From assembly GCA_031549885.1 (NCBI GenBank), contig JAVBPD010000096.1:1-8551 (forward strand): a stretch of 8,551 nucleotides of DNA, written 5' to 3'. Below are positions 1 through 7,254 of the stretch, piece by piece; position 1 is the stretch's first letter; the number at the start of each line of letters is the position of its first letter. This stretch comes from WQUF01 sp031549885. GTDB lineage: Bacteria; Bacillota; Clostridia; Clostridiales; Clostridiaceae. The translations under genes and the position numbers were made by a program. The notes under the pieces are model-generated. The model saw nothing but the letters and a program-made list of their open reading frames with translations. It was not told where the DNA came from and made no database searches.

Positions 1-87
1 TTTACGATGTTTTTAATTCTTTCCACACATAAAGAATAATGGAGACATAAAAATGGATCCTAATTTAACTAAAGTCTTTAAGTTTAA

Positions 88-118
88 AAGACGGCTAATC
101 AATTAGACAAGCCGTCTT
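88..118 (-). terminator. Rho-independent terminator at the end of the operon
   Basis: On the minus strand the arms AAGACGGCT and AGCCGTCTT (110-118 and 88-96) form a perfect 9-bp, GC-containing stem with a 13-nt loop, followed by TTAAAC, which gives a short run of four T across the stem end. The ascending arm is still coding: it carries the AGA CGG CTT (Arg-Arg-Leu) codons at the end of the isomerase gene, and the TAA stop (103-105) sits in the loop. The T-tract is short, so efficiency is uncertain, but the position at the end of the last co-directional gene fits a terminator. Confidence 0.75.
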
Positions 119-966
119 ATAAAATCTACAGCATCTTTAAAATAAGGATAAAATCTAAACTCAGTTTCTAATATAAAAGTTACATCTAACTGTTTAAGAA
201 AAGTTGAAACATCGTTCCAAGGCAAATTTCCCCATAAAGGAGGTAAATGCAAATCTCCAATACCCTTATATAAATTATCCATGTAATTTGTCATTTTACC
301 ATTTTTCCCAAAATTATCGTGAATATGAGTGTGAACAGTATAGGGTAACATCTCATTTACACTGCTTATAAAACTTGTTCCAAACATGTTAGAGCATAAA
401 AACAAATGCCCAAAATCTAAGGTAATACCTACATTTTTCATATTTATATTTTGAATGTGATTTTTTAAAACTTTAGGATTAACTCCTAGATAGTCTCTGC
501 ATTCTTTTGGTTCTTTTGGATAATAAATATTTTCAATTCCTATCTGTATATTTTCTGCAAACTCCCCTATTTCTTTATAAATATTTACATTTTTAATAAG
601 CTCATCTTCATCATAAATGTTAATTTCACTTGAGTGAACAGTAATGCAAGATATATTGATCTCTCGTGCAAAATTTATACATTCCTTAAAAAAGGCTATA
701 TTCTCATTAATATAACCTTTATGTGGATCAAACGAGTATGGCATATGCATGGTATAATTAAAATCAAATTCACTAAGTACTTTTTTCACATCATTAAGTC
801 TACTTTTTAAAATTTTCCCATTTGCAAAAACATCCATAGAATGAGCAATAATTTCACAACTGTTTCCACCTGAAGCTTTTGCTAGATTTAAACAATGCCT
901 AAATTTTTCATCATCCCCATTAATCCAGTCTGCATTTAAACCAATTCCAATATTAATATTTTTCAT
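103..966 (-). CDS. Sugar phosphate isomerase/epimerase, xylose-isomerase-like TIM barrel
   Basis: This 287-aa cytosolic protein has the layout of the AP endonuclease 2 / xylose-isomerase-like TIM-barrel family, whose members isomerise or epimerise sugars, keto-sugars and polyols with a divalent metal. Numbered from the chosen start, typical pocket residues are visible at strand ends: Glu38 (CEIIAHS), His74 (TMHMPY), His111 (TVHSSE), Glu145 (IGIENIYYP), Asp184 and His187 (LDFGHL), His216 (HIHDN) and Glu267 (ILETEF). Glu145, Asp184, His216 and Glu267 are the likely metal ligands by family analogy. Length is normal. An in-frame ATG lies at 975, overlapping the ATPase stop as ATGA, but AAGGA (976-980) abuts that codon and stands 9 nt from the ATG at 966, so the latter is preferred. 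It is the last gene of the operon, so it probably processes a product of the imported sugar. The substrate cannot be read from sequence. Confidence 0.82.
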   Translation of the reverse strand: MKNINIGIGLNADWINGDDEKFRHCLNLAKASGGNSCEIIAHSMDVFANGKILKSRLNDVKKVLSEFDFNYTMHMPYSFDPHKGYINENIAFFKECINFAREINISCITVHSSEINIYDEDELIKNVNIYKEIGEFAENIQIGIENIYYPKEPKECRDYLGVNPKVLKNHIQNINMKNVGITLDFGHLFLCSNMFGTSFISSVNEMLPYTVHTHIHDNFGKNGKMTNYMDNLYKGIGDLHLPPLWGNLPWNDVSTFLKQLDVTFILETEFRFYPYFKDAVDFIRRLV

Positions 967-971
967 AAAGA

Positions 972-2024
972 TCATTCCTTAAAAAAAGAAAATTTATTAA
1001 TTTTTAACCATAATGTACTTTCATCATCAAATTCCTCATCAGAGTTTACAGTACAAAGAACACCATCATCAATTTCTAAAACATAAGTAATATTGCTACC
1101 CTTATAACTAACGCTTTTCTTAACTGCTAAAATTGCTCCTTCAGTTTTCACACTTAAAATTTCTGCACCTTCAGGTCTAAAACATAAAGTTGCATCACTA
1201 TTTTCCATTTGTATTTTATCTTTTAAAACAATATGCTTTTTATTTTTAGTATAAAAATTTCCATCTACAATTTTTCCTTCAATAAAACTGCTAACTCCTA
1301 CAAATCCTGCTACAAATTTATTTTCAGGATTTTTATAGATTTGCCTTGGAGAACCAATTTGCTTTACAACTCCACTTTCAAAAACTGCTATATTATCTGA
1401 TATTTCAAGGGCTTCTTCTTGATCATGAGTTACATAAACTGCTGTTATTCCAACAGTTCTTTGCAAATCTCTGATATCCTTGCGCATTTTAATACGAAGC
1501 TTAACATCTAAATTTGACAAAGGCTCGTCTAAAAGAAGTACCTGAGGTTTTATAACTAAGGCTCTTACTATGGCTATCCTCTGTTGCTGTCCTCCTGACA
1601 TTTGACCTGGATATCTTTTTTCAAGTCCTTCAAGTCCTGCCACTAAAATACCCCATTTAACTCGTTCATCTATTAACTCCTTTGAATATTTACGCATTTT
1701 AAGACCATAAGCAATATTGTCATAGGTATTCATGTGAGGCCATAAAGCATAATTTTGAAAAACAAAGCCAACATTTCTTTCCCAAGGATTTTGAGAGGAT
1801 ATATCTTTATTGTCAAATAGTATTTTGCCAGAAGTTATATCCTCAAAACCTGCAATCATCCTCAAAAGAGTAGTCTTACCACAACCTGATGAGCCAAGAA
1901 GTGTAAAAAATTCACCAGGTTTAATCTTTATGTTTATACCTTTTAATACTTTATTATTTCCAAATTTTTTAACAACATTATCAATTGTAATAGAAGTTGG
2001 TTTTAATTCCATAACATTACTCAT
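972..2024 (-). CDS. ABC transporter ATP-binding protein (Fe3+/phosphonate/hexose-phosphate class)
   Basis: This 350-aa cytoplasmic protein powers the import system whose permease and binding protein lie just upstream. The nucleotide-binding domain is complete: Walker A GSSGCGKTT (residues 44-52), Q-loop Gln90 (VFQNYALWPH), signature MSGGQQQR (142-149), Walker B LLLDEP (163-168), D-loop SNLD (170-173) and switch His200 (YVTHDQEEA). Residues from about 245 on form the C-terminal extension with TOBE-like character seen in the PotA/FbpC/AfuC/MalK group, which can carry regulatory contacts. Length is normal for that group. The ATG at 2024 overlaps the permease stop by 8 nt, and GGGGG lies about 9 nt upstream inside the permease gene, so translation is probably coupled. 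ATPase sequence alone does not separate iron, polyamine, phosphonate and sugar-phosphate systems. The neighbours favour a sugar compound. Confidence 0.9.
   Translation of the reverse strand: MSNVMELKPTSITIDNVVKKFGNNKVLKGINIKIKPGEFFTLLGSSGCGKTTLLRMIAGFEDITSGKILFDNKDISSQNPWERNVGFVFQNYALWPHMNTYDNIAYGLKMRKYSKELIDERVKWGILVAGLEGLEKRYPGQMSGGQQQRIAIVRALVIKPQVLLLDEPLSNLDVKLRIKMRKDIRDLQRTVGITAVYVTHDQEEALEISDNIAVFESGVVKQIGSPRQIYKNPENKFVAGFVGVSSFIEGKIVDGNFYTKNKKHIVLKDKIQMENSDATLCFRPEGAEILSVKTEGAILAVKKSVSYKGSNITYVLEIDDGVLCTVNSDEEFDDESTLWLKINKFSFFKE
976..980 (-). promoter_or_regulatory. Ribosome binding site deciding the isomerase start
   Basis: AAGGA on the minus strand lies inside the last codons of the ATPase gene. 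It is directly adjacent to the ATG at 975 but 9 nt upstream of the ATG at 966, which is a workable spacing. It therefore favours the shorter protein beginning MKNINIG. Lying within the upstream coding region, it also suggests translational coupling. Confidence 0.6.
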
Positions 2025-3741
2025 AATTCATGACCCCCTTTGTTTGTGCAGCTTCTTTAGCATTAACCCCTTTTCTACCTGCATTTGAAAGTAAATATAA
2101 TGGTACAAATACAAAAATCATAAGAAGCACAGCCATAGATGCAGCTATTCCATAATCAGTATTTGCAGACATTGCCTTTTGAAATATGACTACGACCATA
2201 TTTTCCCAAGGCGGTCTGTAAAGCATAATATTCGTGCTAAACTCAGTCATGATCTGTATAAATGCAAGGGCACTTCCAGACAAAACTCCCCCCATCATAA
2301 GCTTTAAAGTAATATCAAAAAAAGCTTTTACAGGTTTTGCTCCAGAAATAAGAGCGGCTTCTTCAAGCGCTGGATGAACTTGATAAAGAGCTGATTCAGC
2401 ATTTTTAACAGAAAATGAAAGTTTACGTATAAAATAAGATGCCACCAGTATAATCCATGTTCCTGTTAATACAATAGGCGGCTTATTAAATACAACAATA
2501 TAACCTATTGCAAATGTCATTCCTGGAACCACATATGGAACCATGATCATAAAATTTAAAAATGGTGCAAAAAATTTATATCGCTTTCTTACAATTATAT
2601 ATGCAATACCTATTCCAAATACAATGTTTAAAATTGTAGCAAATGAGCACATAAATAAAGTCATAAATATTGGTCTATAATAATGGGTAAATAAATTTTG
2701 ATAATTAGCAAGTGTAAAAATTGGAATAGGAAAATTATTTGGAGTCATATTGATTATTGGTTTTCCATTTTTAAATTGAAAAAACGAATAAACTAGCAAA
2801 GTAATATGTGGCATAAATGAAATTAAAGTATATAAAAAAATCACAGTGTTTACAATTGTCTTAGGAATAGGCTTTAAAGCTTCTTCTGAATATCTCTTTG
2901 TTGACACTGATGAATAGACTTTTCCAGCTAGGATGATTCTTTGAAGAGCTAAAAGGCATCCTGCCACAGTGAGCATAATAATACCAGCAGTTGCAGCTTT
3001 AGACATCTGCCCTCCAACTTCACTTACAAATTCAGAATATATTAAAACAGGCATAACTGGAAATTCTCCTCCAAGCATATAAGGAGCTCCAAAGTCTGAA
3101 AAGGCACCAAGGGCAGACATTAAAAGTCCAGTTAATATTCCAGGTAAGGCAAGTGGCAATTCTATCCTTAAAAAAGTCATTATTTTATTAGCTCCAAGGC
3201 TTAAAGAAGCCTCTTTATGTGCTGGGTCTTGATTTAAAAATGTTTCATAGCACATTAAAAAAACAAGTGCTGAAAGTGGCCAAATATTTACCCATACGAT
3301 TCCAGGAACTCCTTTTAAACTAAAAGGTACATCAATTCCTGTTAAAGCATTTATAAGCCAATTAAAAAAACCAAATCTCTTTAAAAGTATAACCCAAGCT
3401 TGAGCCCCTAAAAATGGCGGCGCACAGGAAGCCATTGTTATAAGAGAAATTATTAAATTTTTATTTTTAAATCTAAATCGAGCCATAACATATGCAAGTG
3501 GAACTCCTATTAATATGGTTATAGGAGCTATAATGCCTGTAATTAAAAAGCTATTTTTTATAGCTTCAATAGAACGCCTTTGAGTAAGAAAACTTACAAA
3601 ATTATTAGCAGTGAGTCCACCATCTTTTGACAAAATCGAAGTTAGAAAAATCCAAAACATTGGCAAAATAATCCCTATAGCACATATGATTACACATATA
3701 ATAACGAAATAAATCCAAGGATCCTTTAAACGCTTAATCAT
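2017..3741 (-). CDS. ABC transporter permease, two fused membrane domains (FbpB/AfuB type)
   Basis: This 574-aa membrane protein contains two BPD_transp_1 permease domains in one chain, so a single polypeptide can supply the whole channel. A hydrophobic segment at about 10-34 is followed by the first domain, with the ATPase-contact EAA loop at about 177-201 (HKEASLSLGA then ELPLALPG). A new hydrophobic stretch near 296-320 opens the second half, with its EAA loop at about 460-486 (LEEAALISGA then GGVLSG). About a dozen membrane segments can be picked out. This fused layout is typical of Fe3+ (FbpB), AfuB and thiamine (ThiP) transporters, while most carbohydrate ABC importers use two separate permease genes. 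The start ATG at 3741 has AGGAGGG 5 nt upstream. The gene follows the binding-protein gene after a stem-loop and overlaps the ATPase gene by 8 nt. Import of a sugar phosphate is inferred from context. Confidence 0.9.
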   Translation of the reverse strand: MIKRLKDPWIYFVIICVIICAIGIILPMFWIFLTSILSKDGGLTANNFVSFLTQRRSIEAIKNSFLITGIIAPITILIGVPLAYVMARFRFKNKNLIISLITMASCAPPFLGAQAWVILLKRFGFFNWLINALTGIDVPFSLKGVPGIVWVNIWPLSALVFLMCYETFLNQDPAHKEASLSLGANKIMTFLRIELPLALPGILTGLLMSALGAFSDFGAPYMLGGEFPVMPVLIYSEFVSEVGGQMSKAATAGIIMLTVAGCLLALQRIILAGKVYSSVSTKRYSEEALKPIPKTIVNTVIFLYTLISFMPHITLLVYSFFQFKNGKPIINMTPNNFPIPIFTLANYQNLFTHYYRPIFMTLFMCSFATILNIVFGIGIAYIIVRKRYKFFAPFLNFMIMVPYVVPGMTFAIGYIVVFNKPPIVLTGTWIILVASYFIRKLSFSVKNAESALYQVHPALEEAALISGAKPVKAFFDITLKLMMGGVLSGSALAFIQIMTEFSTNIMLYRPPWENMVVVIFQKAMSANTDYGIAASMAVLLMIFVFVPLYLLSNAGRKGVNAKEAAQTKGVMNYE

Positions 3742-3778
3742 TTTTTCCCTCCTTTTATTTAAAAAACAATTGTATTAA

Positions 3779-3821
3779 AAGTGGTGTCTCAAATATATGT
3801 AACCAGTTTGAAACACCACTT
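3779..3821 (-). promoter_or_regulatory. Strong intercistronic stem-loop between binding-protein and permease genes
   Basis: Reading the minus strand, a 15-nt arm (3807-3821, beginning AAGTGGTGTTTC) and its partner (3779-3793, ending GACACCACTT) pair at 14 of 15 positions with a 13-nt loop. The partner runs into TTTT and then AATACAATTG, so it resembles a leaky terminator. It lies 22 nt past the stop of the binding-protein gene and before the permease ribosome binding site. Such elements in ABC operons commonly make the binding protein more abundant than the membrane parts, by partial termination or by protecting the 3' end of a processed transcript. Full termination is unlikely because no promoter is evident before the permease gene. 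Confidence 0.75.
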
Positions 3822-3843
3822 CAAGTAAATACTTATTAATTGT

Positions 3844-4905
3844 TTATCTCACAGCCTCAAGAGCTTGTTCAAAGTTTGTTAAAACCTCATCTTTTGATTT
3901 AAATTTAGATTCTATAAGTTTATATTTACTTAAATCGCTTAATCCTTCTGGAGGCGACATATCTTTTCTAGCTGAACGCCTTTTAATAACATTTTGAAGC
4001 ACTTCATGAGTTTCTTTGCTTAAAATAAAATCTATAAATAATTTAGCATTTTCTTCATTCTTTGCTCCCTCAATGATTCCACATGCTTCAACATTATACG
4101 TTACCCCATCTTCTGGATAAATATTTTTTACAGGTTCTCCGCTTTGTTCCCATTTAAAACCTAAATCTTCATTTATAAATCCAATAGGGTTTGTAGCATC
4201 TTTTACAGCAGCAAACATAGCATCAGAACTTGGATAAACTTCTGAATTCTTTAAAACACCCTTAACATATTCCCAGTCATATAAAGAAGCCATTCCTTTT
4301 ACAATTGAAACACCTGTACCAGATTTTGCAGGATCTGCAAGTGCAATTTTATCCTTTGCCCATTTTTCATCAGTTAATTCTTTTAATGTTTTAGGATATT
4401 GAGACTCATCAGTTAAAAGCTTAGTATTAACTAAAATAGTTTGAGGCATAATTACATATGCATGCCATTTATGATCTGGATCAACTGAAATCATAGATGC
4501 TTCTTCTTTTGATTCATATGATGCAAATAAATCAGGGCTTGACATATAAAGGAAAGTATCTCCACCCCACAGAACATCTCCCCCAGCATTGCCCTTTTCA
4601 GCGCTTATTCTAGCAAGTAGTTCACCAGTTCCGCCTTTAACCTCTTCAATTTCAATATCAGGATGTTTCTCTTTCCATAGAGCATATATAGGCTCTGTTA
4701 TTTCTGGACCGCTACCAGTATAAATTACTATTTTTTTGCTTGAATTTGAAGTAGGAGCTGCTGCTGTAGTATCTTGTTTAGTTTCAGTAGTAGTATTACC
4801 TTGAGCATTAGTAGTATCAGAGGAACTTGCTTGATCGCCAGAACAGCTTGCCATCATTGCACCTGATAAAGCAATTGTCAACAGTAAACTTAAAAATTTT
4901 CTCAT
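3844..4905 (-). CDS. Extracellular solute-binding lipoprotein (AfuA/PhnS/FbpA-like class)
   Basis: This 353-aa protein is the substrate receptor of the ABC importer, tethered outside the membrane. A lysine/arginine start and hydrophobic core (residues 1-20) lead to a lipobox MASC with the lipidated cysteine at 21. A Ser/Thr-rich linker follows to about 56, then a two-lobed domain opening with KIVIYTGSG. Family hallmarks of the Fe3+/2-aminoethylphosphonate/hexose-phosphate binding proteins are GGTGELLARI (91-100), DVLWGGD (110-116) and DPAKSGTG (191-198). No Tyr-Tyr pair occurs anywhere, although iron-binding FbpA uses two adjacent C-lobe tyrosines, so iron is unlikely. Actinobacillus AfuA, once called an iron protein, binds hexose phosphates, which fits the GH4 and kinase genes here. 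The ATG at 4905 has AGGAGGA 5 nt upstream, and a 23-nt gap separates it from the GH4 gene. The ligand remains an inference. Confidence 0.87.
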   Translation of the reverse strand: MRKFLSLLLTIALSGAMMASCSGDQASSSDTTNAQGNTTTETKQDTTAAAPTSNSSKKIVIYTGSGPEITEPIYALWKEKHPDIEIEEVKGGTGELLARISAEKGNAGGDVLWGGDTFLYMSSPDLFASYESKEEASMISVDPDHKWHAYVIMPQTILVNTKLLTDESQYPKTLKELTDEKWAKDKIALADPAKSGTGVSIVKGMASLYDWEYVKGVLKNSEVYPSSDAMFAAVKDATNPIGFINEDLGFKWEQSGEPVKNIYPEDGVTYNVEACGIIEGAKNEENAKLFIDFILSKETHEVLQNVIKRRSARKDMSPPEGLSDLSKYKLIESKFKSKDEVLTNFEQALEAVR

Positions 4906-4928
4906 AAATTTCCTCCTAAATTAATAAA

Positions 4929-6290
4929 TTAAAACCAATTTTTTAAATACTCTTTATTTCCAATGAGTAAATCATTAAATAAAGCCTTAGAAACTTCATA
5001 ATCATTTATAAGTGGATGTACTGTAAGAGCTGCTATAGCTGCCCTGCTATCACATTTAATTGCTGCCTCTACAGTTAAATTTTCATATTGTTTAATGGAA
5101 TTTATTAATGCCATTGCAGGTGTAGACAATTCTCCAAACCTTTGAATTCTTGCTCCACTCTTATTTATAATGCAAGTAACTTCCATAACATCTGCAGGCT
5201 TTAACCCATAATAACTGTCTTCACAAGGAATTGATAAAACCATTTCCCTATCACAATCGTTTGCAAGAGCCATACAATAGTTCATCATAACTCCAGCATA
5301 TCCTTCTGAATCTGGCATTTTCCCATCAAATTCCTTATGTTTTAACTTTGAATTAGTTTCAGTATTCATATAAGTGGATTCCCTATTGTACATAAATCTT
5401 AAATAAGTACCCATCATTTTATCAATCTGTGTATTTTTATTAAATTCGCTAAGTGAATCAAACATTTTTATATTATTTTCATAAACCACTCTTCCCCTTG
5501 CTTTAAAAGAATTTTTTACATTATTTAACGATCTATTTTTATAATAAAAATAATATAAATACTCATTTGGCAGGTGCCCTATGGTTCTTATAAGTTCAGG
5601 ATCAAACATAGAGAATTCCTTTATGTTTTTAAGAAAATCATCATTTTTTAAAAGATCCGGAAGCAACTCTTTTTCTTCTAATTGAACGCTTGTAATAAAT
5701 GAAAGATGGTTTAACCCTGCAAACTGTGTGAAAAGCTTTTCCGATGGAACATTTAAGTATTCTGCCATGGCTATTTTAGTTGAGCTTGGAGCATCACATA
5801 TCCCAAGAACATTATTAAATCCAGCATCACGCATTGCTTGAGTTACAAGTCCAGATGGATTTGTAAAATTAAACACAATGGCATTTGGAGCAATTTCCTG
5901 TACTATCTTCATATACTCAAGCATTACAGGTATTGTGCGAAGTGCCATTGAAAAACCGCCTGCACCTGTTGTTTCTTGTCCTAAAACACCATTCTTTAAA
6001 CAAATCTCTTCATCAACAACTCTAGATTTATCAAAGCCAACTCTAACAGTAGTAACAATATAATCTGCACCTTTAACAGCTTCTCTAAAATTTGTATTAA
6101 TAGATACCTTTAAATTCTGATTTACAAGTTTTGCAGCATGTATGCAAAGTGCGCCCATTATCTCTAGTTTTTTCTCATCTATATCAAATAAGACAAGATC
6201 ATCTATATTCATTTTGTCAGATTTTAAAGCTAGTCCATTTGTAAAAAACACACTGCGTACACCTGCACCACCTATGATAACCAATTTCAT
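4929..6290 (-). CDS. Glycoside hydrolase family 4, probable 6-phospho-beta-glucosidase
   Basis: This 453-aa cytosolic enzyme belongs to GH4, which hydrolyses glycosides by NAD+-dependent oxidation at C3, elimination and re-addition of water, using Mn2+. From the chosen ATG, residues 1-13 hold the NAD-binding GGAG turn. RVGFDKSR (83-90) and GQETTGAGG (104-112) match phospho-glycosidase members rather than MelA/AglA. NFTNPSG (141-147), GICDAP (163-168) and GLNHLS (192-197) supply the metal ligands Cys165 and His195, and Tyr244 or Tyr246 in PNEYLYYFY is the likely base. The residue after Cys165 is Asp, as in 6-phospho-alpha-glucosidase GlvA, whereas Thermotoga BglT has Asn, so the anomer specificity is open. 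A TTG at 6308 could extend the protein by six residues, but GGAGGT (6296-6301) lies just 5 nt before the ATG at 6290 and would overlap the longer coding region. It should cleave the cargo of the downstream transporter. Confidence 0.88.
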   Translation of the reverse strand: MKLVIIGGAGVRSVFFTNGLALKSDKMNIDDLVLFDIDEKKLEIMGALCIHAAKLVNQNLKVSINTNFREAVKGADYIVTTVRVGFDKSRVVDEEICLKNGVLGQETTGAGGFSMALRTIPVMLEYMKIVQEIAPNAIVFNFTNPSGLVTQAMRDAGFNNVLGICDAPSSTKIAMAEYLNVPSEKLFTQFAGLNHLSFITSVQLEEKELLPDLLKNDDFLKNIKEFSMFDPELIRTIGHLPNEYLYYFYYKNRSLNNVKNSFKARGRVVYENNIKMFDSLSEFNKNTQIDKMMGTYLRFMYNRESTYMNTETNSKLKHKEFDGKMPDSEGYAGVMMNYCMALANDCDREMVLSIPCEDSYYGLKPADVMEVTCIINKSGARIQRFGELSTPAMALINSIKQYENLTVEAAIKCDSRAAIAALTVHPLINDYEVSKALFNDLLIGNKEYLKNWF

Positions 6291-6295
6291 AATAT

Positions 6296-6301
6296 ACCTC
6301 C
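6296..6301 (-). promoter_or_regulatory. Ribosome binding site deciding the GH4 start
   Basis: GGAGGT on the minus strand stands 5 nt upstream of the ATG at 6290. It would fall inside the coding region if translation began at the in-frame TTG at 6308, so it argues for the shorter protein that starts MKLVIIGG, directly at the NAD-binding strand. Confidence 0.85.
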
Positions 6302-6309
6302 ATGCCAAA

Positions 6310-7233
6310 TCAATTATAGTATTTTTTTAAGTTTTCATTTACAGTATCTAAATTAGGAAATTTTGAATATCCTCCATATCCTTCAACAGACAAAGCTCCA
6401 CAAATATTTGCAATTTGTAAACACTTTTTTATTTCCATTTTATTTAAATATCCATAAATAAAACCAGCATTAAAGGAGTCTCCTGCCCCAGTTGAATCAA
6501 CTGCATTAACTTTAATTGTAGAAACTCTAGTAATTTTAAAATCTTTAATAAAGGCTGATCCATTATGACCTAATTTAACAACTGCATTAATTTTACTATT
6601 AAGTAAATATCGGAAGCATTCCTCAATTGTATCTTTTCTTAAATAATGCTTTATTTCAGTTTCGTTAATAAAAAACATGTCCAATTCTTTTGCTATGTCT
6701 AATACACATTTATCCCATAAACCTGAATCATCCCAACCTACATCAAGAGAAACTGATATATCATATGATTTTGCTTTTTCTATAAAATTCATATATAAAT
6801 CATAATCCCTTATTCCTCTAAAGTTAGTTAAATGCACATGTTTTGTGTTTATAAAAAGCTTTTCAGATACATCAGATAGCGAAGTATCATAAACAGAACC
6901 ATCAAATGTAATAAATCTTCTATCTTTATGAGCATCTAAAGCAATTGTGATTCCAGTATCATTAGACGAATCTTTAATTAAAGTTTCAACACCTTCTTTA
7001 TTTAATTCATCTAAAACAAATTTTCCAAAGAAATCCTTCTTAATTGAACACAATATAAAGGGTTTCAAGTTTAATTTTGCAAGTCCTATTGCTGTTATTC
7101 CAGTTCCTCCTCCAAGGCATATATCAATATTTGATACTCTAATTTCTTCACCTGGATTTGGAAAGTTATCATATTTTCCTGAAACAATGTCAACATTCGG
7201 CGTACCTATAAGTAAAACATCAATATTTTTCAC
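6310..7233 (-). CDS. PfkB-family (ribokinase-like) carbohydrate kinase
   Basis: This 307-aa cytosolic kinase transfers phosphate from ATP to a sugar hydroxyl. It opens with the family strand IDVLLIGTPNVD (substrate Asp15). Signature 1 is the glycine-rich CLGGGTGITAIGLAKL (39-54). NETE (190-193) matches the NxxE magnesium/phosphate motif, and signature 2 DSTGAGDSFNAGF (246-258) supplies the anion hole and catalytic Asp252. Length is normal. The start is GTG at 7233: AAGGA (7241-7245) lies 7 nt upstream, and the overlapping ATG at 7235 is followed at once by TGA, so it cannot start the gene. It sits 21 nt after the regulator and 19 nt before the GH4 stretch. A sensible role is phosphorylation of the free sugar released when GH4 cleaves a phospho-disaccharide. 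Fructokinase, ribokinase or keto-acid kinase specificity cannot be told apart from the motifs. Confidence 0.9.
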   Translation of the reverse strand: MKNIDVLLIGTPNVDIVSGKYDNFPNPGEEIRVSNIDICLGGGTGITAIGLAKLNLKPFILCSIKKDFFGKFVLDELNKEGVETLIKDSSNDTGITIALDAHKDRRFITFDGSVYDTSLSDVSEKLFINTKHVHLTNFRGIRDYDLYMNFIEKAKSYDISVSLDVGWDDSGLWDKCVLDIAKELDMFFINETEIKHYLRKDTIEECFRYLLNSKINAVVKLGHNGSAFIKDFKITRVSTIKVNAVDSTGAGDSFNAGFIYGYLNKMEIKKCLQIANICGALSVEGYGGYSKFPNLDTVNENLKKYYN

Positions 7234-7240
7234 ATTTATT

Positions 7241-7245
7241 TCCTT
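7241..7245 (-). promoter_or_regulatory. Ribosome binding site for the GTG-started kinase
   Basis: AAGGA on the minus strand lies 7 nt before the GTG at 7233, with a second purine block AGGAG at 7247-7251 too far away for that start. The ATG overlapping the GTG by two bases is followed immediately by a TGA codon, so the GTG is the only workable start with this site. Confidence 0.6.
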
Positions 7246-7254
7246 TCTCCTGCA

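Noticed and set aside
53..106. 17-codon plus-strand reading frame with GGAG eight bases upstream
   Set aside because: Too short, no recognisable sequence, and it runs into the terminator hairpin of the opposite strand; chance is the simplest explanation.
1810..2088. Plus-strand reading frame of 92 codons
   Set aside because: It lies opposite the conserved Walker A part of the ATPase gene and is a shadow of that coding sequence, with no family features of its own.
3844..4905. Iron (ferric) uptake system
   Set aside because: The families are often labelled Fe3+ transporters, but the binding protein has no adjacent tyrosine pair and every other gene is for sugars, so iron is not the favoured cargo.
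4929..6290. GH4 alpha-galactosidase or alpha-glucuronidase (MelA/AglA type)
   Set aside because: The RVG...SR and GQETTGAGG segments and CD after the metal site match phospho-glycosidase members better than MelA/AglA, which have different motifs around the metal site.
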